In this document: piece after piece, positions 34,987 through 45,910 of the stretch | Layout of the letters: each line of letters starts with the position of its first letter | Numbering within the stretch: position 1 is the first letter of the stretch | Source: Lyophyllum atratum | Lineage: Eukaryota > Basidiomycota > Agaricomycetes > Agaricales > Lyophyllaceae | Direction of reading: 5' to 3' | Length of the DNA: 64,000 bases | Assembly (NCBI GenBank): GCA_014905825.1 | Contig: JACGCN010000006.1 | Location: 868,001-932,000, forward strand | The notes under the pieces: model-generated | The model's input: the letters and a program-made list of their open reading frames with translations, nothing else | Told to the model about the DNA's origin: nothing | Database searches by the model: none | Made by a program: the position numbers and the translations under genes

Positions 34987-37523
34987 ATGGATGACTCAAT
35001 CGACAACCTGATGGGCGACGACGGCATGGAAGAAACCCAGCAGCAGACCCAGTCGACTCAGCAGGCGTCTCAGCAGGCCAACCCTTCCGTTGACTCGCAT
35101 CTCTGGGGATACCTCCAGCCTTGCAGCCCCGCACTTACCAGGATCGACTTCTGGAAGATTCACCCGCGCTATACCATTGGCAGGAACACCGAGCAGAACC
35201 AGATTGTTCTGCCGGGGTTCAAAGTTAGTGAGTACACCTTCCTAGCTCTTTCATAAGCAATTTGGCTTATACGGTACAGGCAACCTCCACTGCACCATCA
35301 CTTGGGATGGGTCCGACGAGAGCACGAACGTTGTAGTCCAGGACCTTTCTAGCAATGGCACCTTTGTAAGTTACGTTTCGCTTAGCAGTACTATGCGTAC
35401 TAAATTAAGCTTTGTTAGATCAACGGTAGCCGCATTGGTCGTGGCTCGACGCGTATTCTCCGCGAAGGCAACGAAATCGCGTTCGGCACCAACCTGCCAC
35501 AACCTCACAACTCCGGCCTGGAGGATTATCGTGCGTGGCAACCGTTTCTCCCACTCACGCCGACTAACGCCTCGATCTCGATTCAGGTTTTATCTACCGT
35601 CACGTTGCTAGCGGCCCACCTACCACCGGCCTCTATGCTTTCTACGACATCACCCAAGAACTGGGCAAGGGATCCTTCGCCGTCGTCATGAAAGCCATCT
35701 GCCGCGAGACTGGCCAATGGGTTGCGGTCAAGATGATCCAGGAGAGTAGGAACGTTCGTTCACCTGGTGAACAGCAACCGACCCGCCCTCGGAGTGAGAT
35801 CTTCATGCGGGAAATCAGTATCCTAGAAAAGCTCAAGCACCCGAACATTTGCGAGCTAAAAGAGGTCTATTTCCAGGAGAACTCCAACGACATCAGTATG
35901 TTGCTTCAATACTTATTCATAATCGCACCTTGTTTACGAAGTGCATTAGATCTTGTCCTGGAGCTTGTTGAAGGCGGAGACCTCCTTGACTATATTCTCA
36001 AGAACAATGGCCTCAGTGAGTCCCGGATAGCCATCTTGGCCCGTGCATAACTAGACAAACATGTTCCATTCTCAGGTGAAGCTGATGCCAAGCACATCAC
36101 ATACCAACTTTGTGACGCGCTTTCGGTACGAGCGTTCGCGTCTCGCTCGTTAACATATCTCTCACCTGACCGCCTATAGTACATTCATTCCCAGAACATC
36201 GCCCATCGCGATCTGAAGCCAGAGGTACTCATCACCGCCGGCGGTCCACGATAGATACTTATAATACCTTTTTAGAATGTTCTTCTCACCAAGGACAACC
36301 CACCGATCGTCAAAGTCGCCGACTTCGGTCTTGCCAAGTTCGTCGACAGTCTCACCATGTTGAGGGTGTGTTTTAGAGTCATAGTTTCGCGCCAGCATGT
36401 CACTGATTTCTTCCCCAGACGATGTGTGGTACTCCAAGCTACCTAGCGCCGGAGGTCGTGAGACAGGAGAATAACGAAGGTTACGATAACGTCGTCGACA
36501 GTTGGAGTGTCGGGGTCATCGTGTTCTCGATGTATGTTCAATCATTCTGACTTCGACACATTACTGATACAATTCAACAGGCTCGCTAATGCCAGTCCCT
36601 TCATTGAAGACGAGGGTCAGAGGGATATTCGCACTCGTGTATCAGAACGCACCATCGACTGGAATTGTCTTACCAACATGAACGTTAGCGACGCTGGTGG
36701 GTTCCTCCAGTTTATTACCCATGTTCGTCCCTAACATTTTTGATCAGCCCATGATTTCATCCACGGCCTCTTGGAGGAAGATCCCCGGCAACGAATGACA
36801 CTCACAGCGGCTCTACACCACCCTTGGCTGACATCATACACGCCCGTTTACCCCCATCGTGCTACGACCTCCACGAGCAGCATCCCCACCGACGACTACT
36901 CCATGGTCTCGTCGGCTGCTCAAAACGAGGCTGACTTTCGTGCCTCCGTGAACGACGGCTTCCAGAACCTCCATATCCAACCTGCTTCAAGCACCCCAGC
37001 CATCCCCGGAGCCTTTCCCAAGGGTGTCAAGCGAGATGCCTCCAGGACTGCACCTCTCCAGCGCGGCAGCCATCTCCTTATGCAGGCTGCCGAGGACGGG
37101 AAGCCCATCGCCGAGCCCTCCTGGGAGATGATCGCCCACGCTGCCGCCCGACAGCAGAAGGATCAGCAGCAGCACGCTGCCGGCCCCAGCAACTTGACGA
37201 AGGGGCAGAACAAGCGCGTCCATTCAGAGCTTACCCCCCTATCGGAAGAAGCCTCTATGGATGCCGAGATCAACGGATCCAGCCCTCTGAGTGATGTGGG
37301 CTCGCCCGCTGACCAGCAGAGCTCGGGTTCGGATGACGACTTGTTCAGAGGTTCGAAGGCCACGTCAGGGAAAGCGGGCCGTGGTAAGAGTAAGGCTGCT
37401 TCCTCTCCTCTCAAGAAGTCGACTCGTGCTCAAGGAGGTGCAAAGAATGCTGACAATGGGGATGAGGCCATCCAGCCCAGGCGCTCTTCTCGCCACCCTC
37501 AGAAGGTCGCTCGTCATACCTAA
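34987..37523 (+). CDS. DNA-damage checkpoint kinase, Chk2/Rad53/Cds1 type (FHA + Ser/Thr kinase)
   Basis: Nuclear effector kinase of the replication and damage checkpoint. The N terminus holds an SQ/TQ cluster ([16 protein letters not shown]), the target type of ATM/ATR kinases. An FHA domain follows: [42 protein letters not shown]. The kinase domain begins [18 protein letters not shown] and has VAVKMI (Lys), [25 protein letters not shown] / [16 protein letters not shown] and [11 protein letters not shown], ending [23 protein letters not shown] long disordered tail with basic clusters ([18 protein letters not shown]) is likely a nuclear signal. All catalytic motifs are intact. About nine introns; start ATG 34987, stop TAA 37521-37523. 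One FHA domain as in Cds1/Chk2, not two as in Rad53. Confidence 0.94.
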
Positions 37524-38049
37524 TTTTTGTTATATCTAGTTTTGGGTCTTGCTTCTCTCCTCGTTATATCATTTTATATCACTGTCCTTAACGTCTATCG
37601 CTCTAGCTTATCAGCTATGATCTATGCTCTCATCTAGTCGTATCTACCTACCACCCTCTTTATTGCAGTTCCGTTTCATTTGTAACACATTGGAGTACAC
37701 GTACATGGAAGTCAATACAAAGTATGATTACTGTCATCAAACCTTCAGAGGCCCGTTCTCTGGTTACTAAGTACCAAGATAGGAAAAGCAAGATGCGGAA
37801 GGAAAGTTCTGAGAGAAGGTGGCCCCAATGCCACGAGTACTTTGTATATGCACTGCGGATACAAAATTATATATGTACATATATAGGATCCGAAATAGAC
37901 TAAGGTAAAATATGTACTGACACGAACTTTGTTCAATGTATGTGGTAAAGTGCAAGAAAGCTGATAACAAAAACCCTTCCGGCGTTGGCACCGGTGTGCG
38001 CAACGTCCGGTCACCCAACGAAACATATCTGACCCAGAAAGCTAGGCCT
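37524..38049. other. convergent intergenic spacer with AT palindrome
   Basis: 526 bp between the kinase and the second Zn2Cys6 gene, stop to stop. T-rich sequence after the kinase stop looks like a 3' UTR or polyadenylation region. Confidence 0.45.
37868..37885. repeat. 18-bp perfect AT-rich palindrome
   Basis: TATATATGTACATATATA is its own reverse complement. It lies between two convergent genes. It could form a small cruciform or act in 3'-end formation, or be simple AT bias. Confidence 0.6.
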
Positions 38050-39529
38050 CTACTGCAATGTTCTTGACCTCTTCCCCAGCCGAACCTTTGGGCCCGCGGC
38101 ATGCGCAGCGTGAACCTTTTTCTTACGCATACCCCGACGACTCTCCGCAGGATATTCGCACTTGATCGAACGCCTTTGGCATTGGCTGCGACAAAAAAAG
38201 CATAAGCGTCGAATCACACTAGACCAACACCAAATATGGACATGCTGACAGCGTCATCAGCCGACCTCGTGCATCAGTGTGAGGACATAATGCGCGGGGT
38301 CGTGCCTAACCAAGAAACAGGATAGCAGATAGGGGACGCAAAGACTCACTTGCAGCTTCTATCGGAGCTTCCAGAATCCGGGGGACCACACGCGATCTTT
38401 CTTCCTCGGCAGAAGATGCACGCAAGTGGCGGCTTCTTGGAATGCGGTCGCCTCGACGGGGGGAGTGGGCTGAGGCGTATGCCACGAGGCGAGGGGGCGC
38501 GTACAGTGGGCCAGCCAGCGGGTGGAGGCTGGGGGTTGTGGACCGGATAATAATTGTATGAGGGGTTTGGATGCCGAGAAATCGGGGGGTGAGATGCATA
38601 GTGATCGAGGGGCACCAGTGCGGAGGGTTCCGTCTTTACAGCTTGGGCATAAGGATGCGACTGGTGATAATAATTATGCTTGTTCTCGGTGTCGTGCAGG
38701 GTCGGGATATGCGAGGAAGTAGATGGTGTCGGGGAGTCCGGAGGCGGAAGGTGGTCCATGAGCGGTGGCTCAACCTTGCATGATTCTGGCTGTTGTGACG
38801 GAACAACGATGTTGGTATGGATAACTTCCGTTGGTGGCAGGTCTGTAGGGCGATATACAGAGTCGAGGCCCGTCATCTGTACGACAGATACCATCAATCT
38901 ACGTAACGGCAGAAAGTCGCTGATAACTTACGTCGTAGCGAGTGGACGAGGGGTGTTCATGGCTACTCCTCGGGTAAGAATCATGCGCAGTCGAAACGGG
39001 AACTGAAGGTTGGGCTGATTCGTGCGAGAAGTAGTCGTTGTGGTTATAATGTGGGTGTTGGAGGGGCTGGGAGGTGGGGACGTCTTCGTAACTCGCGAAT
39101 GACGAGGGAGAAACAGAGCTGGTTCTCGTCAGGCCCGGGTGAGTGGCGACGTGGGCATCCGTATTATAGTAATAACCTGTGCCGTCCCAATATGCACTTG
39201 AGACCGTGTTGTAGTCGTGAGCGGCGTATCTCGCTTGAGGAAACGTCGCGTAAAATCTCTCGTCGTTTTCAATTTTCCAGCGAGCATACGCCGACAGCGG
39301 CTCGGGCTCAGGCATTCCGCTCATGGACGACTGATCAATGTGAAGGTTAAGGTGTGTGTGAAGCAGAACCTGGTCGACAACTCGCCTCGTGATACCTTTG
39401 CAGTTCAGCGGCTTGTGATGCCGGCATGTGTGAATAGGCGAAGTGCTGCAATGGCGTGGACTCGCTTGACGGTGAATGAGCTATGTTAGATTCGTAGATG
39501 TTCTGAGCGAAGTTCCCTGTGGTAGACAT
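38050..39529 (-). CDS. Zn(II)2Cys6 transcription factor with C-terminal zinc cluster
   Basis: A regulator whose DNA-binding domain is at the C terminus, unlike most fungal zinc-cluster proteins. The start is ATG 39529 (MSTTGNFAQNIYES). A disordered His/Ser/Pro/Tyr-rich body follows (SGMPEPEPLSAYARWKIEND, then TGLDSVYRPTDLPP). The zinc cluster is split by a long intron: KKPPLACIFCRGRKIACGPP, then QCQRRSIKCEYPAESRRGMR and KKKVH. The spacing C-x2-C-x6-C-x11-C-x2-C-x6-C is canonical. The C-terminal tail is basic; stop TAG 38050-38052. Intron 1 (39331-39385) needs a GC donor (GAG|GCGAGT) to keep frame into SSMSGMPEPE. The YPAESRRGMRKKK motif after the last Cys looks like a feature shared by a basidiomycete group of C-terminal zinc-cluster factors. 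Target genes unknown. Confidence 0.85.
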
Positions 39530-39774
39530 CGTTGAGATGAGATGATAGCAAAGCAGGGACCCTAGTCGATGAAAAAACTAGAGGGACGTCAGATGGATGG
39601 GATCATGATATTAATATGAGAAGGTCCGAGAAGGTAAATAGGCAAATCGATGTAAGCTCCAGCGGCGGCCAGCCAAGCCACTCTAACTTCGAAAGAATTG
39701 TGTCCGACATGCTTCTGGTCAGAAGACCACCCTTGCCCTGACAAAAATGTGGACCTACAAATCTGCGTGGTCCC
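39530..39774. other. promoter side of the C-terminal Zn2Cys6 gene
   Basis: Short upstream region between the transcription-factor start and the TIR element. No feature other than AT-rich sequence around 39605-39625. Confidence 0.35.
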
Positions 39775-39783
39775 CTTACCCAG
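39775..39783. repeat. target-site duplication, left copy (CTTACCCAG)
   Basis: CTTACCCAG directly abuts the left inverted repeat and is repeated exactly at 40551-40559 on the other side. Confidence 0.7.
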
Positions 39784-40550
39784 GGCTTATTCTAATGAGA
39801 AACCCCCCTTCGCCAGACTAACCCAGGGTTAGCCAACGATCCCCATGACTTTATCATTTAGAAAGAGGGTTCGCGCCGGCCGGTGACGGGCGCCCGATTT
39901 GGTAAAGCGATGGATCAAAGTCACAGACTGACAGTGACTCTCAGCCTTTATCACCCACTACATCACGGTCTCCCCGCTCCAGGTACCGGCCGCTCTTATT
40001 TCTTCATCGAGCTGCAGTCTGATAGAAGCAAGAGAATGTGGAGACGAATATGTAGCAAGGCCTCGGGATGGAGTTAGCATTCGACGTCGCGACACTGATA
40101 TCAAACAGGAATTAAGTGCGTATCCGGCCTGGCTGCGCACGACGCCTTACTGATCAGATTAACCGGAATGCGTACCCTCGCGGATGTCAGAAAGTGCTGC
40201 GTCCCGCCATTGACCGAGGGCTGGTACAGTTGATTTTCGATATTGAGCAAGAAACTCAAGTGCGCCGTATTCCGTCATCGACCGACGACCGACGAGCCTG
40301 CCAGAACCTGAACGAGCACTTCTCTTCGATATCCCGTTCTATAGCTCATGTACGAATTGATATGAAGTAACTTCAACGCGTCGAAATTTCGTCTGAGTGC
40401 CAGTCTGACTTCTGAGGTGTGACAGGCACCAGTGATGTGATCCCGGCGACGGCGCCGACCATCAACTTTGCACAACCTAGGTTTCTATATTAGAAAGTTT
40501 GGCGAAGGGGGGTTAGTATGGCTAAGGGGGGTTTCTGCATAGAATAAGCC
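39784..40550. mobile_element. non-autonomous TIR DNA transposon (MITE-like), 767 bp
   Basis: The ends are inverted repeats. The left begins GGCTTATTCTAATGAGAAAC (39784) and the right, read on the other strand from 40550, begins GGCTTATTCTATGCAGAAAC. Over the first 41 positions 36 are identical, including six consecutive C followed by TT. The element is flanked by a perfect 9-bp direct repeat, CTTACCCAG. The interior has no transposase-like frame, so it would need a transposase supplied elsewhere. A 9-bp duplication is typical of Mutator-like elements, but I cannot assign the superfamily; the match could also be read as 7-11 bp because of shared C and G at the borders. It sits about 250 bp upstream of the C-terminal Zn2Cys6 gene and could affect its promoter. 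Confidence 0.75.
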
Positions 40551-40559
40551 CTTACCCAG
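40551..40559. repeat. target-site duplication, right copy (CTTACCCAG)
   Basis: Exact copy of 39775-39783, on the right border of the TIR element. Confidence 0.7.
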
Positions 40560-41430
40560 TTCAATTATTTGATACCATCTAATCAATGAAATCGGAGCCA
40601 TATCAGTCTTTCATGATCAATCCAGATTCCGAGTCGGATTCAACTCACTGTCAATCTCTTGACATGTTTGTCCATGGGCGCTGTTCATGCTCTGCTCAAA
40701 TTTTACCGGGTTTCGTGCAATCTAATATGATATCGCTATCTTGTATCAGAGGGTACCAGCCACAGTCATACGTTGAAGCTGGAACAAGTACAATTTGGTG
40801 GGAGCAGGAGCAGAGAAGTTCCCCATTTGAGAAATTAGATTCCGCCAGGCAGTCGGCGTGTCAAAGATAAGCTGGCTGCCCTGATTCATCACAATTCCCT
40901 CTGCCTTTTGACCAACTTTTGACGATGTATTCAGTCCCCAGCGATTAGAACCCTTATCTCATCCGACCTTGAAGCCTCCGAGTCCAAAGCTCTCAACCCT
41001 AAAAGCGGGAGAATCAGTCTCGATGTTGATGACCCGGGCCAACGCTCCAAGGGGTTTGTGGCGCGTGCCTCCCCTATTCAGTTGGGGATTAAAACGTCCG
41101 CATGCCTGAGCTACGCGCGTCACCTTCGTTCACGATCCTCCTCTCCCTGAACTACCATTGCCGACCTGATATAGCAAGTTCCGTGTGCCTAAACCCTACT
41201 CAGTAGGACCCTTCATCCCTTACGTAGGGCAAGGAGGATACCCGCGGATATTCGAAAGCCAAGCTGTATCGCATCATAAGTCAGTATGCTTTGCTACCAG
41301 CTGTCTTCAAAAGTGTCGAAAAACGGTCCGAACCCGATTGTCCGAGTCGGTGCCCGTCAGACGGATGGACTGAGTGCACAAGTACAAGGATTAAATAAAA
41401 TGATTAGACCTAAACCGTGGTTGGAAATAT
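40560..41430. other. intergenic region between the TIR element and SPC3
   Basis: About 870 bp with short frames only. Nothing with a recognisable motif; probably old spacer plus the 3' UTR of SPC3. Confidence 0.4.
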
Positions 41431-42394
41431 TCATGATACACGACTTTGGGATTCGGGGAAAGCCACTGGTTCGAGGGTCCTCGCCGCCTCTCCATACGTC
41501 AACGCACCGACATAGGGCATGACGTTGTACTTCAGAGCGTAATGAGCTGGGGGAACATTTCTAGGGGGGATGTCAATTAGTGACGTATTCAATTACACGT
41601 AGAAGACGGAGAGGTGGTGAAGAGGATAGGAAGTTATGAGCAATTTGACATGAGCCAAGGGGGCGCTCATACGCGCACGGCACTCGCGGGCAACGAGCTG
41701 CCATGGAATTGAAATCAACTCACTTAAAAGTGGAAGAGAGCTCCCGGAACATATATTTATTCTTCCCTACGACGTTCACGATTGCATCTTCTTTACGCCG
41801 CACGATGCGATCCCAAATCACGACGTCGTTCTTAACCTAAAAGAGTATGTCAATGAACACCAGCTTGTGCCAAAAGGGATGAAAGGTCCGACGACCTGGC
41901 GCGCGATCTCGCAACGTGTTGTTGATGATAGGGACCATCGCTCAAAATCAGAAGAAATTGCCCAGACTTACTCCTTGCGCATTGGTATACTCCGCCTCGA
42001 GGTACAAGAAAAGTTGTTTCGTATTCCAGTGGAAAAGAGGGGTAAGGTCTGTTGAAGAAGGATGTGATGACATATGTCAACGGGGGTAAGACGGTATTAA
42101 TTGAAGAGCTCAAGCATACCAGCACTTATATTAAAGTTCACAAATGCAAGCTCCTGCTTCTTGGTTGAATAACGACGCTTATTTGTTGGGTGTCTGAATT
42201 GAGGGCTGTCAATACGCGTCGGAAGTCTCTATTCAAGCATGCAGTACTCACACTTTGATAGACGCTACTTGAAGATCTCCCTTGGGGTCCGCAATGAAGA
42301 TGAGAGACGAGAGAGCGATGGCTGCCAAAAGGCACATCATACACGAAGAGAGCAGGGCGGAGACATTGTTGATCCTGGAGAATATGCTATGCAT
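41431..42394 (-). CDS. SPC3: signal peptidase complex subunit 3 (SPC3 / SPC22/23)
   Basis: ER-membrane subunit that supports the catalytic subunit of signal peptidase; essential in yeast. The start ATG 42394 gives MHSIFSRINNVSALLSSCMM and one membrane anchor (CLLAAIALSSLIFI), then ADPKGDLQVASIKV. Exon 2 reads NKRRYSTKKQELAFVNFNIS. Exon 3 is DLTPLFHWNTKQLFLYLEAE, YTNAQG. Exon 4 is VKNDVVIWDRIVRRKEDAIV, NVVGKNKYMFRELSSTFK. The last exon is VPPAHYALKYNVMPYVGALT, YGEAARTLEPVAFPESQ, with TGA 41431-41433. The block order and lumenal domain match the family along its full length. Intron 3 is longer than usual here (about 135 nt). Assignment firm. Confidence 0.93.
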
Positions 42395-43923
42395 TGGGGA
42401 GAGAATATTCCTGGTGTATCCTAGGTAGAGAATATAGCCCCCAGTTGGCGGTTGGTCGTGGTCGCAGTGCGTGTCACTGACACGACAACAATCGCACTGC
42501 TGTTGATTGGTCTTGCTTGGCGGCGGCCTCATCGTAAGATAACTTCAGAACCCGCGGCATTTCTCAGGTAAACTGCGTCCTCACTTGCTCACTGACGGTC
42601 CATCCACTTCCTTCGGGACAGTTCGTCTCGCCGAGATAGCACATATGCCTTGAAAATTAATTATGTTATGCCTCTAGCACTGCACCACGTTCTACTCTCC
42701 CAACTGTCGTTGCACCAACTTCCCGGGTTCGCAACTTTTTTGTTTTTTGATCATTACTTCGTTAACTCATCAGAAAACAGATAGACCTGGATCTATAACC
42801 ATGATTGACTCCGAAGATATCATACCTTTTTGGGCTTACTCCTTGCAGTTTCGAAATCACCGCCAGGTGACCGTCCTGGCAACATCATCAGGCAGCTTAC
42901 CCCTCATTTTGCAGCGACAGGTGGCCTGTGATAAAATGTTATGTTCTAGTTTCTTCGCTCGGATTGGACAAGTCGCTCTCCGGAAGAACCTTTACCGTCG
43001 GCATCTAAATCGCATCGACACGACGTTGTATTGCTCGTCAATGGGCCGTTCATACCGTGGCATTCTTTCACATTTCCTATTCAGTCGTATAGCCTAATGC
43101 ACGGAGTGCTTCGTGATTCTAAACACCAGAAGATCCCTTCCCACCTGCCCAAAAGACAAGGTTACCTTCCCAGACCTCACATTAGCGGATCGGGCTGGGT
43201 CCTGGCGTCTTATCGACGGAAAAAAGCAAGGCCCCGTATTTCAGGGCCACTCGTGTCCACCATGACTATGACCAGGTGGTCAATCTCAGAGTTTGTTCCA
43301 TGCTGCACGTATAAGATCTACACGCGGTTCACGTCAAGCAGACCAGCAAAGTGTCAGCTGCGGTTATATCGGCCTGGGTCGAGATTAGTTCAGCGATAAG
43401 TGTTCGCGCATCTACCCCGATCTGAAGTGCAGTGCAGTGTTTACCGGTCCGGCAGTTGTCTTCGCATTGCCGCTGCGGTTACTGGTATGTGCTGATTCTG
43501 ATGGGTGCACCATCGAATCTCATTGGGTACTTGAAGGCTAACGTGCCAGACAAACCTGTCATGAACTCAGTGGAACGTCTGCATCCGCCGGGAACTGACT
43601 TCACATGCCATCGGCAAGAGAGAAGAAAACGCGGCTCGCGTCTCGCCGAGGCCACAAGATTTTTTTCACTCCATAACATGGCACTCATATCTATTGTATG
43701 AGAACTCTGTTCTCAAACAAGTTCGACATACGACGCTTGATATGATGATACCAGCCGCCTGGGTGACCATTTCTAGGCTTCTCAAGCCGTGGACTGGCGA
43801 TGGATTGCGATAACGCAAACCTTATACGAGAATTTCGTCCTACTGTCCGGCCGAAAGAAAAAGGAAAGCGATGAATCTCGGTACTCAGTATATGATACAA
43901 GTCTAATCCCATGCAACGACTAC
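42395..43923. other. intergenic region with unassigned coding-like segments (plus strand)
   Basis: 1.5 kb without a recognised gene. On the plus strand, frames around 43010-43110 read HDVVLLVNGPFIPWHSFTFP and those around 43140-43250 read CPKDKVTFPDLTLADRAGSW, then RLIDGKKQGPVFQGHSC, in a different frame. A later stretch reads HDYDQVVNLRVCSML. The segments look translated but I could not connect them with good splice sites or name a family. They may be exons of one uncharacterised gene or the remains of one. Confidence 0.25.
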
Positions 43924-45472
43924 CTATGCACCCATGGTTCTAATATCACCCTCCCTCTCTCGAGCGCGGATTCTCCCTTCCTTCATTCTGTGTATTCCGT
44001 CCATGATCGTCCGAATATGAACGTCTACAGGAATACTAGTGCCCGCAATCTCAGGCTGGGACACCTTGCTACGCAAATCCTTCATCTGCGATTGCATCGC
44101 TTTTAAATTCAAAAGCGCTTGCGCGATATGTAACTTCGCAACGTCAGTGTACCTCTCCAGGTTCGCCAAGAGTTCTAGATTTGTTGCAAATCGGTCAAGA
44201 TCCCGACGCTTGCTCCCGACCTTCGGCCATATGGAAGCGAGAAGCTCTCCCTCTTCCCTGGTTAGATGGATGTTCTCCTTCCTCGCGGAATCACGGATTG
44301 CCTGGAGCTGCTCCTTCATGCGCTTCAGCTTTCCTTGGGAATGTTCGGCCAGCACGATGAGATGGAAGAGGATCGTAGACTGGGCAGTCATCGCTTCGTT
44401 GAAATTCTCGTTGATGACTTCTTTGGTAGTCTTCTTCGTCCACCAGGCAGCCAGGGACGACATGGCTCCAGAATTCGCGGATTTTGCATGTTCGATGGTC
44501 TGCAAGGCCCAGACGTTGATGCCTATGATGCTAAAGAGAGAAGGGTTAAAAATCAAGGGGACTACGGTGGGAATAGATCTTGCTGTACCTGTCAATGGCA
44601 CCCATAGCTTTCGCATCAAGGTCCTGCAGACTATCCCCAACTACTACCGCATCTCGAACAAAAGCTGTCAAAGAATCTGCCAGATGCTCTGCAGTCGTCA
44701 AAGTGCTATAACGGACGGCAGCAATGAGATCGCTGGTTGCAAGCTCTGCCTTGGTGATCTGTAGTGCCAAATCGGATGCAACGGGAATGTCACCAGCAAA
44801 AGTTTCTGCGATAGCGCTCTGCACCATCATGAGGGTTGGGAAATCAGCCCATTGTGCTCGTTCTGGGCCTACTGTGGTGGTAGAACGTCCGACGATTGGC
44901 TTGCCACACAGATAGGTACGAGAAATAATGTCGGTCTCGCAGAAGGATGTCATGGCGGACTGGGGCAGGCGTGGAACTTGGAATGCTGCGCTCAGGATGA
45001 GCCAGACGAGTGCGAAGGATGTCAACCAGACAGCGAGGATCACAGCTCTCCTTAGCATTCGCAAGATATACGGGAACACCCCCGCCATGCAACGGACTAT
45101 GGCGGGGATCCATCCTGTTCGAGTTATGTTCGCCCCTTCCAGAGATGACGGTTTGGGGAGTTCTCGCGGGAGTTCCACCTTGATTGTAGAAGTTTCGTCC
45201 GCGACGTGGTTTCCAGGAAGCGGACGGTCCCTGTATTGCACCTTCCAGTGTCTTTGTTCTGCAGCCCACATTCCTGCCGCCTCGTCTGGCTGCTCCAGTG
45301 ATCTTTCTCCAGGTGCGGGCTCCGATGGTCCCTGTGGCACGTAAATAATTTCAGTACGATGAGGGGCGTGAAATTATGATCATCCGCGTACCGTTGGTTG
45401 GATGTGAACCACATATGATGCCTCAAGTTCGTTGGATTGAAGGGAGTCTGGAATTATTGCGGGGAGTCTCAT
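43924..45472 (-). CDS. single-pass membrane protein with helical C-terminal domain, function unknown
   Basis: About 480 residues in three exons. The start ATG 45472 gives MRLPAIIPDSLQSNELEASY, and after an intron comes GPSEPAPGERSLEQPDEAAG. One strong membrane span is around RAVILAVWLTSFALVWLILS, with a probable second part of the same helix region just before it (VFPYILRML). The large remainder is mainly helical: VASDLALQITKAELATSDLI, then after an intron at AIDR/S, IIGINVWALQTIEHAKSANS. Next is WWTKKTTKEVINENFNEAMT and a long heptad-like stretch (KGKLKRM-type, LHIAQALLNLKAMQSQMKDL). It ends in an Arg/Glu-rich tail (RIRAREREGDIRTMGA) and TAG 43924-43926. No known domain recognised. The pattern (tail, one span, long coiled coil) is seen in fungal membrane proteins of unknown function. 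Confidence 0.75.
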
Positions 45473-45910
45473 GATGGACGTCGATAGATGAGAATGTTGC
45501 TGGTTTAAGGTATACAGTATATATACCTTAACCTACTTCTCAGGGTGCCCCCTACTTCTCGGTGGCACCCGTGATCTGGCTGAACCGCGCCTTTCTTAAC
45601 GTCAGTCCTTAAGACGGCCAAAAGGTGATTAGTGTGTGCAGACACAGCGACATGGTGATTGTCAGTATAAAGACAACAAAGATTAGTATTTGGAGCCGCA
45701 AGCGACTGAGTCTGGGGTCTCCGTCACCGATCATTGTTCACGTGATTAGCCTTGGTACCCCAGCGTGCCTGAAATGAAACCCAGTGAGCCACCGCTGGAC
45801 ACTCCTTGTTCCATAGCATTTGGCCAGCCTCGTTGCGGCTCCTATTCTCAGCCCTTTCTGTGCTGGGATTACAGGCTCCACGTCTGCGGTACACTTCTAC
45901 CGGAGCCTCC
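45473..45910. promoter_or_regulatory. divergent promoter region, membrane protein / GPAT
   Basis: 438 bp between divergent start codons, containing the hairpin-forming repeats annotated at 45505-45570. Otherwise no defined element. Confidence 0.4.
45505..45570. repeat. two small inverted repeats and a direct repeat in a promoter
   Basis: TTAAGGTATA (45505-45514) and TATACCTTAA (45522-45531) form a perfect 10-bp stem with a 7-nt loop. Next to it GGGTGCC (45543-45549) pairs with GGCACCC (45564-45570). CCTACTTCTC occurs twice (45532-45541 and 45551-45560). All lie within 100 bp upstream of the minus-strand start at 45472. Confidence 0.65.

Noticed and set aside
44039..44764. 241-codon plus-strand frame over the unknown membrane protein
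   Set aside because: The minus-strand reading has a start, consistent introns and helical periodicity; the plus frame is its antisense shadow.
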